64,000 nucleotides of DNA from Pseudomonas sp. CC6-YY-74 (lineage in GTDB: Bacteria; Pseudomonadota; Gammaproteobacteria; Pseudomonadales; Pseudomonadaceae), in NCBI RefSeq assembly GCF_002025205.1, contig NZ_CP019947.1, forward strand, positions 4,440,001 through 4,504,000, read 5' to 3'. The position numbers were made by a program, and so were the translations under genes. Below the pieces are notes generated by a model that was not told where the DNA came from, did not search any database, and worked only from the letters and a program-made list of their open reading frames with translations. Of the stretch, positions 45,087-55,312 are shown in pieces; the stretch's first letter is position 1; every line of letters starts with the position of its first letter.

Positions 45087-47582
45087 TCAGTAGTAGTAGG
45101 TGCAGCGGGGTGTGGGCGGTAGATCGAACCGTTGGCTATATGGCTTCGGGCAGCGGTACGTTGATAAGTCGTTCAATCTCGCCCGCGGGCGGGGTGTACT
45201 GAACAGATAGCCTTGTAACAGGTCGCAGCCCTTGGCAATCAGGAAGGCTAGATGGTCGTGATCCTCGACCCCCTCGGCCACCACTTTCATTCCCAGCGAG
45301 TGAGCCATGGTGATGATGGCCGAGAGAATCACGCCGTTGCTGTTTTCTTGCAGGTCGAGAATGAAGCTACGGTCGATTTTCAGGATATCGATAGGCAGCG
45401 TCTGCAGATAACTAAGCGAGGAGTAGCCGGTGCCGAAGTCGTCGAGCGCAATCTGTATGCCGAGTGCACGCAACGCGTAGAGGTTCTCCAGTACCTGTTC
45501 GCGCCCTTGTAGTACGGCGGTCTCGGTCAACTCCACATAAAGGTCATCGGCGCAAAGCTGGTGCTTGTTCAAGACCCGGGTGATCTGTTGAGCGAAGCCC
45601 GGTTGGCCCAGTTGCAGGCTGGAAACGTTGATGGCAACCCGCAGAGGGGCAAGACCCGCCTTCTTCCATGCCGCCAGCTGGCGGGCCGCCTCCTCGATTA
45701 CCCAGGCGCCAATGGGCAAAATCAGACCGTTTTCCTCGGCCAGAGGAATGAACTGATCCGGGGGCACCTGGCCCAGCTCAGGATCGTTCCAGCGGATTAA
45801 CGCCTCAACGGACACCACTCGCATGGTTCGGCTATCGATAATCGGTTGATAGTAAAGCTGGAAGTTCAGCGTTTCGACGGCGGTGTGTAAGCGTTGGTCC
45901 AGAAGCACACGTTGTTGGGAGTGCGCAGCAATGGCGCTGGAGAAAAACTGATAGGTGTTCCTGCCTGTCGCTTTCGCCTGATACATCGCCAGGTCGGCAT
46001 GTTTGACGAGGTCCTCCATCGTTCTACCGTCATCGGGATAGATGGCAATGCCGATGCTGCAGCCCACGTAACAAGCCGTGCCATTGATGTCGATAGGTTC
46101 AGCCAGCGCCTTGATCACCCGTGCGGCTACGGGGCCGGCCAGGTGCTCGGCTTCTGGATGGTTGAGCAGCAGGGTAAATTCATCGCCGCCCAGGCGCGCC
46201 ATATCCCGGTCGACATCGATATCGACGGGGCGGCTCAGGTAGTCATAACCGCGCAGGTTGGCCTGGAAGATCTCAGTCACCTTGATCAGCAGCTGGTCTC
46301 CGGCAGGGTGGCCCAGGGTGTCGTTAACGTGTTTGAAGTTATCCAGGTCGAGAAACAGCAAGGCGAAACGGCCCTGGCGCTGGCGGGCGGACTCGATTTC
46401 ACGGCGCAGGGTTTTGATGAACATCAGCCGATTGGGCAGCCCGGTGAGACTGTCCCTGAAGGCCAGGTTATGGATTTGCTCACTGGAGTGATGCAGGTCA
46501 AGGCTCATTCGGTTGAAGGAGCGACTCAGCTCGCCGAGCTCATCCTCGTTCTGCACGGGCACCTGGATCAAGTGTGACTGCTTGCCCATGGCCGCCAGAG
46601 CCTGATTGAGGCGCTCGACCGGTTTCAGAAAGCGATTGCGGATCAATACCAGGAGCAGCGGTACCGAAATGCTAATGGCGGCCAGGCAGATCAACAGCAC
46701 CAGCAGGCCAACATTGCGCGACTCTTTGAACAAGTCCGCTTCGGGAATCAATAGGTGCAGCCATAAGCCTTCCAGCAGGCGCTTGGCATGGTGCTGGTAA
46801 GACTGGCCATTCAGCTCGATCTGGCTTTTGCTCTGCTGCGCCGTGATGCCTTGCGCCAGGTCGTAGTCGCCGGGCACACGCGCGGCATCGCTCTCCTGGG
46901 AGGCAGCAAGCAAAGTGCCCTTGGCGTCAGTCAGAAGAATGCTGCCCTGGGGCCAGGGGGAGGGGCTCAGATTGTCCAGCAACGATTGCAGGCTGATGGT
47001 CAGACTCAGGTAGCCGCGCAGCTGGGGCGGGCTACTGAAGGACTCGAATGCCGGGTTGATCAAGCTGATGCGCCGAGAGACGTACAGGGCCAACTCTTGG
47101 TTATCCGGGTTGATGCCGATGCGCACCAAGGTGTCCTGGTCGGCGTGACGCATGGCCAGAAACCCGGGGTTGTCCGCCTCCTCTTCAGTCAGGTTGGGCT
47201 GATCCCGGTTTTGCAGGCGCAGGTCTTCAAAGCCATCGGGTTGCAGAATCCGAATCTCATAATAGTCGGGATAAACCCGTTGAATGCTGGCGAGCTTCTG
47301 CAGCAAAGGGCGTTGTAACAAGGCATAGCGCTCTTCTGCATCACCGGTCAGTAGGTAGCTTTTGACCAGGGGATCATCCGAGAAAATATCGATATTGGCT
47401 GTGGCTACCATGCTGAGTAGTTGCAGCTGGTCATCCAGGCGTGCCACCAGCGCACTGATTTGATCAGTGCTTTTCTGTTCGGCGCTTTGCTGGAGCGCGA
47501 TGAAGGCCAAAAGTCCCGCCAGCAGTAACGGGCCGGCAATCAGCGGGATGACCAGCAATGGCAAGTGGGTGCGCAACTTCAT
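45087..47582 (-). CDS. GGDEF-EAL c-di-GMP receptor/enzyme, MbaA-like
   Basis: This 831-residue protein has a membrane segment at residues 8-30, a periplasmic sensor of about 250 residues, a second membrane segment near residues 283-310 followed by a HAMP region, a GGDEF domain with RLGGDEF near residue 466, and an EAL domain with VEALIRW near residue 594 and DDFGTGYSSLSYL near residue 700. Both catalytic signatures are intact, so it could make and degrade c-di-GMP. Its 5' end is 48 bases from the end of a PotD/NspS-like gene in the same orientation. This copies the nspS-mbaA layout of Vibrio cholerae, where the periplasmic partner reports polyamines to MbaA. The pairing is inferred. Confidence 0.92.
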   Translation of the reverse strand: MKLRTHLPLLVIPLIAGPLLLAGLLAFIALQQSAEQKSTDQISALVARLDDQLQLLSMVATANIDIFSDDPLVKSYLLTGDAEERYALLQRPLLQKLASIQRVYPDYYEIRILQPDGFEDLRLQNRDQPNLTEEEADNPGFLAMRHADQDTLVRIGINPDNQELALYVSRRISLINPAFESFSSPPQLRGYLSLTISLQSLLDNLSPSPWPQGSILLTDAKGTLLAASQESDAARVPGDYDLAQGITAQQSKSQIELNGQSYQHHAKRLLEGLWLHLLIPEADLFKESRNVGLLVLLICLAAISISVPLLLVLIRNRFLKPVERLNQALAAMGKQSHLIQVPVQNEDELGELSRSFNRMSLDLHHSSEQIHNLAFRDSLTGLPNRLMFIKTLRREIESARQRQGRFALLFLDLDNFKHVNDTLGHPAGDQLLIKVTEIFQANLRGYDYLSRPVDIDVDRDMARLGGDEFTLLLNHPEAEHLAGPVAARVIKALAEPIDINGTACYVGCSIGIAIYPDDGRTMEDLVKHADLAMYQAKATGRNTYQFFSSAIAAHSQQRVLLDQRLHTAVETLNFQLYYQPIIDSRTMRVVSVEALIRWNDPELGQVPPDQFIPLAEENGLILPIGAWVIEEAARQLAAWKKAGLAPLRVAINVSSLQLGQPGFAQQITRVLNKHQLCADDLYVELTETAVLQGREQVLENLYALRALGIQIALDDFGTGYSSLSYLQTLPIDILKIDRSFILDLQENSNGVILSAIITMAHSLGMKVVAEGVEDHDHLAFLIAKGCDLLQGYLFSTPRPRARLNDLSTYRCPKPYSQRFDLPPTPRCTYYY

Positions 47583-47630
47583 GTCAGCCCCTCGATACGG
47601 TCGGCCTGCGCAGGCATGGTTGCCGAACCC

Positions 47631-48686
47631 TTAACGCAACACCCTAGCATTGATCGCGTTGCGTAAACGCTGGGCTTTAGCCGGCTGGGGCCTGTAGAAC
47701 TCGGAGGATTTCAGGCTTGCCTGATCAGGATAGATGATCGGGTCACGCAAAAACTCTGGGGGCAACAGTGCTTCGGCTGCAAGGTTGGGCGTCGCGTAAT
47801 GGATGAACTGCGCCTGCTGGGCGGCATTGCTTGGTTCGTTGATGAAGTTGAGAAAGGCATAAGCCAGATCCGGATCTGGCGCCTGCTGGGCTAGCGCGAA
47901 ATAGTCGATCCAGATAGCGCTGCCTTCTTGCGGAACGACATAGCGCAGGTTTTCGTTGAATTCTTTCAGCATGAGGGCATCCCCGCTGTACAGCAGGGCG
48001 GCCACGATGTCGCCATTGAGGAGTGGGGAGGTCTCATCGAGGGCGATGTAGTCATAGGTGCGGACATAGGGCTTCTGCTCCAGCAACAGGGTCTCCGCCG
48101 CTCGAAGTTGATCGGGGTCGGAGCTGTTGGCGGAGTAGTTCAAGGCCTTGAGGCTCATGCCAATTAATTCCCTGGCGTCTTCGATCATGGCTACTTTGCC
48201 CTGCAGTTCGGCGGCCGGCCTGAACAGCTGCAACCAACTGGTGATAGGCGTTTGCACCAGGTCACTGCGGTAGGCGATGCCGACCGTGCCCCAAGTATAG
48301 GGGGCGCCGTATACATCGGCAGCCTCAAAGACCCCCTTCAACGCAGGCGCAGTATGCTGAACGTTGGGCAACCGGGTGTAATCCAGCGGGGCAATCCAGC
48401 GTCGTTTGGCGTACAGCCTCAGGTCGAAGCCGGCCACCAGGATGAGATCATAACCACTGGCGTTGTTCTCCATCAGTTTCTGGGTGCGGTCGTCGTCAGA
48501 GCTGTAGTAGCTCTGGATGACCTGGGCGTCATAGTGCTGCTCGAATTTTTTGATCAGCGCCGGGTCCAAGTAATCCGACCAGTTGAGGATCACCAATTGG
48601 CCTTCAGCAGCCAGGCTGGCCAGGGGCAAGTGTAAGAGGAGGAAGGCTGAAGCCAGCGATAGCAGACGAAGAAGTGATTTGGGCAT
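47631..48686 (-). CDS. PotD/NspS-like periplasmic polyamine-binding protein
   Basis: This 351-residue protein has a signal peptide (residues 1-26, MPKSLLRLLSLASAFLLLHL...SLA) and the family start GQLVILNWSDYLDPALIKKFEQHY. The segment APYTWGTVGIAYRSD and the ETSPLLNGDIVAALLYSGDALM region match spermidine/putrescine-binding proteins of ABC systems. No permease or ATPase gene is adjacent; instead the next gene is a membrane GGDEF-EAL protein. That context points to a sensory (NspS-like) rather than transport role. The ligand and the contact with the downstream receptor are predictions. Confidence 0.88.
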   Translation of the reverse strand: MPKSLLRLLSLASAFLLLHLPLASLAAEGQLVILNWSDYLDPALIKKFEQHYDAQVIQSYYSSDDDRTQKLMENNASGYDLILVAGFDLRLYAKRRWIAPLDYTRLPNVQHTAPALKGVFEAADVYGAPYTWGTVGIAYRSDLVQTPITSWLQLFRPAAELQGKVAMIEDARELIGMSLKALNYSANSSDPDQLRAAETLLLEQKPYVRTYDYIALDETSPLLNGDIVAALLYSGDALMLKEFNENLRYVVPQEGSAIWIDYFALAQQAPDPDLAYAFLNFINEPSNAAQQAQFIHYATPNLAAEALLPPEFLRDPIIYPDQASLKSSEFYRPQPAKAQRLRNAINARVLR

Positions 48687-48909
48687 TAACAGTATCCCTA
48701 TGAATTAAGAGGCCACACAAAATGATAGTCGGCTCTTGGACGTGCGTACTGAATACGGGCAATTAGCTCGCGCAGGGGTCAAGGGTTAGAGTGGCGCTGG
48801 CAATGACTGCGGGCAGCCGCTGTCGATCCAGGCGTAGAGGAAAGACCATTCGGTCAGGGTAAGCTGCAGTATCGCTGCTTTGGCGCGGCCAACCTCAAGA
48901 GGATCAAGC

Positions 48910-50073
48910 ATGCATCCGTTCAGCTTTGCCACCACCGCGCAGATCATCTGCGAAAGCGGTTCCGCCCGCCGGCTGGCGGCCTTGTGCGTCGAGCGCGGTG
49001 CCCGGTCGGTGTTTATCGTCACCGACCCGGGCATTACCCAGCTCGGTCTGCTCGCCGAGGTGTTGCCCGGTTTTCTCCTAGAAGGGCTGACCGCCCAGGT
49101 GTTCGATCAGGTGGTTGCCGATCCGCCGGAGGCCATAGTGCAGAGCGCGGTGGCGCAGGCCAGGGCGCTCAAGGCCGAGCTGATTGTCGGCTTCGGCGGC
49201 GGCAGTTCGATGGACGTGGCCAAACTGGTCGCGCTGCTCGCCCACCCCGACTGCAGCCAGGAGCTGGCCGACATCTACGGCGTTGGCAATGCCAAGGGCC
49301 GGCGCCTGTCGTTGATCCAGGTGCCGACCACCGCCGGCACCGGCTCGGAAGTGACCCCGGTGGCGATCGTCACCACCGGCGCCACGACCAAGCTGGGCGT
49401 GGTCTCGCCGCTGTTGCTGCCGGACCTGGCGCTACTCGACGCCGACCTGACCCTTGGCCTGCCGCCGGCGGTAACCGCCGCCACCGGCATCGACGCCATG
49501 GTGCATGCGATCGAGGCCTACACCAGCGTGCAGAAGAAGAACCCGCTGTCCGACTTGCTGGCGCGCGAGGCGCTGCGTCTGCTCGCCGCCAATCTCGACG
49601 AGGCGGTGCACAACGGCGCTAACCGCGAAGCGCGCCAGGCCATGTTGCTCGGCGCCTGCCTGGCCGGTCAGGCATTCGCCAACGCGCCGGTGGCGGCGGT
49701 GCATGCGCTGGCCTATCCGCTCGGTGGGCACTTTCATATTCCCCACGGCCTGAGCAACGCGCTGGTGCTGCCGCACGTACTCGGTTTCAACGCCGCGGTG
49801 GCCGCGCCGCTGTATGCCGAGCTGGCGCCGCTGGTACTGGGCGCCAAGTTGCGCCCTGGCAGTGCCATGCAGCAGACCGAGCAGTTCATCCTCGAACTGG
49901 CCGATTGCAGCGAACGCAGCGGCCTGCCCACACGTTTGCGTGAAGTCGGTGTGCCGCAGGAGATGCTCGCGCAACTGGCGGCCGACGCCATGCTGCAACA
50001 ACGCCTGCTGCTCAATAACCCGCGCGAGATGACCGAGGCGCACGCCTTGGCGATCTACCAGTCGGCCTATTGA
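48910..50073 (+). CDS. Iron-containing alcohol dehydrogenase
   Basis: This 387-residue protein belongs to the group III (Fe-dependent) alcohol dehydrogenases. FGGGSSMDVAKLVALLAHP carries the NAD-binding GGGSxxD motif near residue 98, and the metal-binding segment around GQAFANAPVAAVHALAYPLGGHFHIPHG holds the conserved histidines near residues 265-285. The ATG at 48910 follows AAGAGGATCAAGC and gives a typical start. The next gene, a thioesterase, is 29 bases downstream, so the two may be co-transcribed. Confidence 0.92.
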   Translation: MHPFSFATTAQIICESGSARRLAALCVERGARSVFIVTDPGITQLGLLAEVLPGFLLEGLTAQVFDQVVADPPEAIVQSAVAQARALKAELIVGFGGGSSMDVAKLVALLAHPDCSQELADIYGVGNAKGRRLSLIQVPTTAGTGSEVTPVAIVTTGATTKLGVVSPLLLPDLALLDADLTLGLPPAVTAATGIDAMVHAIEAYTSVQKKNPLSDLLAREALRLLAANLDEAVHNGANREARQAMLLGACLAGQAFANAPVAAVHALAYPLGGHFHIPHGLSNALVLPHVLGFNAAVAAPLYAELAPLVLGAKLRPGSAMQQTEQFILELADCSERSGLPTRLREVGVPQEMLAQLAADAMLQQRLLLNNPREMTEAHALAIYQSAY

Positions 50074-50102
50074 GGCGCCCCCCAGCCACCCAAGGACAAC
50101 CC

Positions 50103-50537
50103 ATGAACCCACCCCAACACCTGCGCAGTGACTACCGGCACTTGCAGCCGATCAGCACGCGCTGGCACGACAACGACATCTACGGCCATGTGAATAACGT
50201 CACCTACTACAGCTACTTCGACAGCGCGGTGAACAGCTATCTGATCGAGGTTGGTGGTCTGGATATCCACACCGGCGAGGTGGTCGGTTTCGTCGTCAGT
50301 TCCAGCTGTGATTACTTCGCCTCCATCGCCTTTCCCGAGCGTATCGAGATCGGCCTGCGGGTCGGCAAGCTGGGCAACAGCTCGGTGCAGTACGAGCTGG
50401 CGGTGTTCAAGCAGGACGAGGAACAGGCCTGCGCCGCCGGGCGTTTCGTCCATGTGTTCGTTGACCGGCAGAGCAACCGGCCGCTGCCGATTCCCGAGCG
50501 CTTGCGCATGGCGCTGGCGGTCTTGCTGGTCGAGTAA
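50103..50537 (+). CDS. Acyl-CoA thioesterase (hotdog fold)
   Basis: This 144-residue protein has the 4-hydroxybenzoyl-CoA thioesterase-type signature TRWHDNDIYGHVNNVTYYSYFD near residue 20, where the aspartate is catalytic, followed by SSSCDYFASIAFPERIEIGLRVGKLGNSSVQYE. Such enzymes release fatty acids from CoA. It lies just after the Fe-alcohol dehydrogenase and near an acyl ligase-acyltransferase gene, so a role in acyl metabolism is plausible but not specific. Confidence 0.9.
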   Translation: MNPPQHLRSDYRHLQPISTRWHDNDIYGHVNNVTYYSYFDSAVNSYLIEVGGLDIHTGEVVGFVVSSSCDYFASIAFPERIEIGLRVGKLGNSSVQYELAVFKQDEEQACAAGRFVHVFVDRQSNRPLPIPERLRMALAVLLVE

Positions 50538-50611
50538 GGGCGGCCTGTAGGGCGGATCGCTGCCCAGGCCCTTTTCCGCGTTGACTTACCACCGCCACGC
50601 GGCAGCGAGTC

Positions 50612-51901
50612 TTACCGATCGGCCAGCGCCGCGCGGCGGCCGCGTTTGAGGTCGACGCTGGCGAGGATCAGCAGGCCAAGCACGAAGTAGCTGCCGGTGA
50701 GCAGTATCGCCAGGCGATGGTCGCCATCGGTCAGCCAGCTGGTCAGGCCGTAGGTCATCGGGCCGATGATCGACGACAGCTTTACCGCCTGGCCCCACAG
50801 GCCATAGAACTCCGCCCGCCGCGCCGGCGGCGCGAGCAGACCGACGATGGCGCGCCCGGCCGACTGGCTGGCGCCCATGCACAGCCCGGCGATGTTGGCT
50901 GCCAGCCAGAACAGCGGCGGCCCCTCGGCGGCCCAGGTCAGACCGATCATCAGCAGCCAGCCGAGCAGAGTCAGGGCCAGGGTGACGATATGTCCGAGGC
51001 GATCCTGCACATAGCCGAACAACACGGCGCCAATCGAGGCGGTGACATTCACCAGCAGGATCAGCTTGAGGGTGTCCTGGGTGGTGAAGCCCATGGCCTG
51101 GTCGGCGTAGATGGCGGCCAGGGTGACCACCGCGGCGATCCCGGCCTGGTAGCACAGGGTGCAGGCGAGAAAGCGCAGCAGGTCGCGATAACGCCTGGCC
51201 TCGCGGACCGTCCGGGCGAAGCGGGCGAACGCCAGCCGCACGCCGTGGCGGGCGTTAGGTTGCAGCTGCGGCTGACTGCGCTCGCGCAGGAACAGGAAGG
51301 TCGGCAGGCTGGCCAGGGCGAACAGGATCGCGGTGAGCAACATACACACCGGCACGAACTGCGCCGCCGTGTGGCCCTGGGCCTGCGCCCAGCTGACATA
51401 GGCCAGGCTGGCGCCGAGGCTGAGCAGGCCGCCGATATAACCGAAGCCCCAGCCCCAGCCGGAGACCCGGCCGATGGCATCCTCGCGGGCGATTTCCGGG
51501 AGGAACGCGGCGATCAGGTTTTCGCCGCTACCGAAGCAAAAGTTGGACAGCACGATGAAGACGATGGCGATGACCAGCGCGCCCGGTCCGGCCAATGCCA
51601 AACCGGCGGTGAACAGCACGCAGCCGAGGGTGCAGAGCAGCAGCAGGCGCTTCTTGCAGGCATAGGCATCGGCATAGGCGCCGAGCACTGGTGCGCTGAC
51701 GATGATCAAGGCATAGGACAGGGCGATGGCACTGGTCCATGCCAGGGTGCCCCAGGTCGCGCCGCCGGCCACTACCGCGACGAAGTAGGCGTTGAATACC
51801 GCGGTGATCACCACCGTGGTGTAGCCGGAGTTGGCGAAGTCGTACATCGCCCAGGCCCAGGCTTCGCGGCGCGTGACTCCGGGGGCGAGGCTGGGGGGCA
51901 T
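50612..51901 (-). CDS. MFS transporter, UMF1/Atg22-like
   Basis: This protein of about 429 residues has the layout of 12 membrane segments. It starts with EAWAWAMYDFANSGYTTVVITAVFNAYFVAVVAGG, the signature of the UMF1 (Atg22-like) branch, and ends LAILLTGSYFVLGLLILASVDLKRGR. The substrate cannot be read from sequence. ATG 51901 is preferred because GGAG precedes it; a GTG at 51952 would add 17 residues. Confidence 0.85.
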   Translation of the reverse strand: MPPSLAPGVTRREAWAWAMYDFANSGYTTVVITAVFNAYFVAVVAGGATWGTLAWTSAIALSYALIIVSAPVLGAYADAYACKKRLLLLCTLGCVLFTAGLALAGPGALVIAIVFIVLSNFCFGSGENLIAAFLPEIAREDAIGRVSGWGWGFGYIGGLLSLGASLAYVSWAQAQGHTAAQFVPVCMLLTAILFALASLPTFLFLRERSQPQLQPNARHGVRLAFARFARTVREARRYRDLLRFLACTLCYQAGIAAVVTLAAIYADQAMGFTTQDTLKLILLVNVTASIGAVLFGYVQDRLGHIVTLALTLLGWLLMIGLTWAAEGPPLFWLAANIAGLCMGASQSAGRAIVGLLAPPARRAEFYGLWGQAVKLSSIIGPMTYGLTSWLTDGDHRLAILLTGSYFVLGLLILASVDLKRGRRAALADR

Positions 51902-52102
51902 GGCGAGCACTCCGTTGGCGCGCGCCGGTTGGCGGCGCGCAATGATGCTCACGCAAGCCTAGCAGTCCGCTCGGCTAGAGACGTCCGGGCTATAACCGCC
52001 GGCCTGCTATGGGCTAGAGGTTATTATCGCCAGTGGCGGCAAAGGCTTATTGTTTTTCAGCGAGGGTGGTGGTCGAGACTGCCCAGCCGCTGAGGGTCGC
52101 CG

Positions 52103-54939
52103 ATGAGTCGTCTGCCTCATGCACCAAGCGCCCAGCCCGCTGCAGCGGCTGCGGCGCAGCGCCTGCTCCGGATCGTTCGCCAGACGGTTGCCGAATTGCG
52201 CCCCTATGCGGCGCAGGATTCGTCCGTCAGCTTGCACAGCGTACTCGACAGCGATCTGGGGCTGGACAGCCTGGCTCGGGTCGAGCTGTGGTCACGGGTC
52301 GAGCGCGAGTTCGGCGTGCGTCTGCCCCAGGCGCTGTTCGCCTCGGCGGAGACTCCGGGCGATGTGCTTGAGGCGCTGCTGGCATGCGGGCCGACACTTG
52401 CGGCGGGGCCGCGCGGTAGCGTCGAGCGCTTGCCCGTCGGCCCGCAGGAGCGGCTCACGCCGGACGCCGCGCAGACCCTGATCGAGGTGCTCGACTGGCA
52501 TGTGCAGCGCCATCCGCAGCGCATTCATGTGCGCCTGCTGGGCGAAAGCGATATCCCCGAAGACATCAGCTACCTGGCCTTGCAGCAGGGGGCCAGGGCG
52601 GTTGCCTGCGGGTTGCAGCGACGCGGCCTGCAGGCCGGGCAGCGGGTGGCGCTGATGCTGCCGACCGGCCTGGATTTCCTCTTCGGCTTCTTCGGCATCC
52701 TCCTCGCCGGCGGCGTGCCGGTGCCGATCTATCCGCCCATGCGCTTGTCGCAGATCGAGGAGCACCTGCGCCGTCAGGCCGGCATTCTCGCCAATGCCGA
52801 GGCGACGATGCTGCTCACCGTCAGCGAAGCCAAGCTGCTCGCCCGCTTGCTCAAGCCGCAAATCCCGAGCCTGCGCGAGATCGCTACAGTGGCCGAGTTG
52901 TGCGCCGAGCCAGGCAGCTTCCTGGCGACGCAGCGGCAGCCCCAGGACCTGGCCTTCCTGCAATACACCTCGGGCAGTACCGGTCAGCCCAAGGGAGTGA
53001 TGGTCAGCCATGCCAATGTGTTGGCCAACCTGCGGGCGATGGGTACGGCGCTGCGCGTCAGCGCCGACGATGTGTTTGTCAGCTGGCTGCCGATGTACCA
53101 CGACATGGGCCTGATCGGCGCCTGGCTCGGCAGCCTGTATTACGGTTTCGTCCTGGTGCTGATGTCGCCGTTGGCCTTTCTCGCCCGGCCGGCGCACTGG
53201 CTGGAGACCATCCAGCGCTACCGCGGCACGCTGTCGGCGGCACCGAACTTCGCCTACGAGCTGTGCCTGAGCAAGCTCGCCGACAGCGAGCTCCAGGGCC
53301 TCGACCTGAGCAGTTGGCGCCTGGCCTGCAACGGCGCCGAACCGGTCAGCCCGGACACCCTGCAACGCTTCGCCGAGCGCTTCGGCCGCTATGGCCTGCA
53401 GCCAGGTGCGCTGGCCCCGGTGTACGGCCTGGCCGAGGCGACCCTGGGCGTAGTCTTCCCGCCGATCGGCCGCGCGCCGCTGCTCGACTGGGTCCAGCGC
53501 GAGTCGTTCCAGGCCCGGGGCCAGGCCCTGCGCGCCGAGCCGGGGAGTACCGATGCGCTGCGTTTCGTCAGTTGCGGTCAGCCGCTGCCGGGGCATCAGG
53601 TACGCATCGTCGATGATCACGACATCGAGCTGCCCGAACGTAGCGAGGGCCATCTGCAATTCAAGGGGCCGTCGACCAGCAGTGGCTATTTCCATAACCC
53701 GCAGGAGAGCCAGCGGGTGCGCCATGGCGAATGGCTCGACTCGCTCGATCTGGCGTACATGGCCGCCGGCGAGGTCTACCTCAGCGGGCGGGCCAAGGAC
53801 CTGATCATTCGCGGCGGGCGCAACATCTACCCCTATGACGTGGAGACCGCGGTCGGCAGCCTGCCGGGCCTGCGCAAAGGCTGCGTCGCGGTGTTCGGCA
53901 GTGGCGAACCGGCCAGCGCCAGCGAGCGTCTGGTGGTGCTGGCGGAGACCAGCGAAAAGGACCCCGCGTGCGGCAACGCCTGCAACAACAGATTGCCCGG
54001 GTGGCCATCGACCTGACCGGGGTACCGCCGGACGATATCGTCCTGGCGCCGCCGCACAGCGTGCTGAAAACCTCCAGTGGCAAGATCCGTCGCGCCGCCA
54101 GTCGCGAACTGTACGAGCGCGGCGAAGTGGGTCGGCCGGGGCGGCCGGTGTGGCGGCAACTGCTGCGGCTGCTGCAGTCGGCGGCGCGGGCGCAACTCGG
54201 CCGCGTCTGGCGCAGCGTTCGGGCCGCACTCTATGCCGGGTATTTCTGGGCCTTGCTCGGGCTGCTCGGCAGCCTGACCTGGACGGCCGTGGCACTGCTG
54301 CCGCGCCTGATTTGGCGGCGCCGCTTGAGCGGGGCCGCGGCCCGCCTGTTCCTGCGTCTGGCGGGCATCTCCTTGCAGATAGAGGGCCTGGACAGGCTGC
54401 GCCGGCAGGACGTGCGCGTGCTGGTCGCCAACCATGCCAGCTACCTGGACGGTTTGCTGCTCTGCGCGGCTCTGCCGCCCGAGTTCAGCTTCGTCGCCAA
54501 ACGCGAGTTGGCCGGACAGCGTATCGCCGGGCACTTCCTGCGCAAGATCGGCACCTGCTTCGTCGAGCGCTTCGACCTGCAGCGCAGTGCCGCCGATGCC
54601 GAACGCCTGGCGGCGGCCTTGCAGGCCGGGCAGTCGCTGGTGTTGTTTCCCGAAGGCACGCTGAGCCGCGAACCGGGGTTGCTGCCATTTCGCATGGGCG
54701 CCTTCGTCCTCGCCGCGCGCGCCGACGTGGCGCTGGTGCCGGTGGCCATCGCTGGTTCGCGCATGGTGCTGCGTGACGGTCAGTGGTTTGCCCATCGTGG
54801 CCAAATCCACCTGCACATCTGCGCCCAACTGCTGGCGCAGAGCCACGATTGGCTGGATGCAATCAAGTTGCGCGACCAGGCGCGGGCCGAGTTGCTGCAA
54901 CGCCTGGGCGAACCGGATCGGCTGCTGCTGGCGGGCTGA
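52103..54939 (+). pseudogene. ACP-acyl-AMP ligase-acyltransferase megaprotein, one frameshift
   Basis: Read through one break, the gene encodes about 945 residues. Order: an acyl carrier protein domain (DSDLGLDSLARVEL, residues 45-65, with the phosphopantetheine serine), an AMP-forming acyl ligase (YTSGSTGQPKGVMVSHANV near residue 290; SGRAKDLIIRGGRNIYPYD near residue 555; lysine in KTSSGKIRRA near residue 655), then a PlsC-like acyltransferase (NHASYLDG near residue 775; FPEGTLSREPG near residue 850). The break is at CCCC 53962-53965; one more C joins the two halves within the ligase C terminus. Both halves are otherwise intact. The suggested path is fatty acid to acyl-ACP to a lipid acceptor. 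Confidence 0.85.
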
Positions 54940-55312
54940 GGGGGCGCTGGCGAACCTGGAAAGCGCTGTTTCGTTGCTCGTCGATGGGTAGTGCCAGGCT
55001 CAATCGCATCCGACAAGTGCTGGCGTGTAATCGCTGCAATCAGCGACCCTAGTCCAAGAGGCCCAGCGAAATCCGGGAAGGGTTGGTCGGCGGCAGATCC
55101 TCCCGGATTGCATCCGGGCCAGCAACAGTTCGGCGTCCCGGTCAGGTGTCGCATGGGTATCGAGCCCGGTAGGCGCGAAGAGGGCGCGCCTAACCGTTAT
55201 CCGCGAAGGTCACCTGGATTGAGCCTGGAAAAAAGCCGCTCACTTGGCTAAGTGAGCGGCTGGTGTCGTGGGTCAAGGCGCTGGGCGGCAGGTGCGCATG
55301 GCGCACCATTAC
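54940..55312. other. Gap with a short palindrome and a minus-strand terminator
   Basis: No gene is supported. CCCGGAT-TGC-ATCCGGG, near 55112-55128, is a small palindrome; a relative of it (CCGGAT-GCA-ATCCGG) occurs near 45036. The terminator of the downstream minus-strand gene is described separately. Confidence 0.45.
55229..55261 (-). terminator. Rho-independent terminator of the glycine-zipper gene
   Basis: On the minus strand AGCCGCTCACTT pairs with AAGTGAGCGGCT across the 4-base loop GGCT/AGCC and is followed by six T residues. It lies about 50 bases after the stop of the gene at 55313-55762. Confidence 0.9.

Noticed and set aside
47631..48686. Ordinary polyamine ABC transporter
   Set aside because: No permease or ATPase gene is adjacent; the next gene is a GGDEF-EAL membrane receptor.
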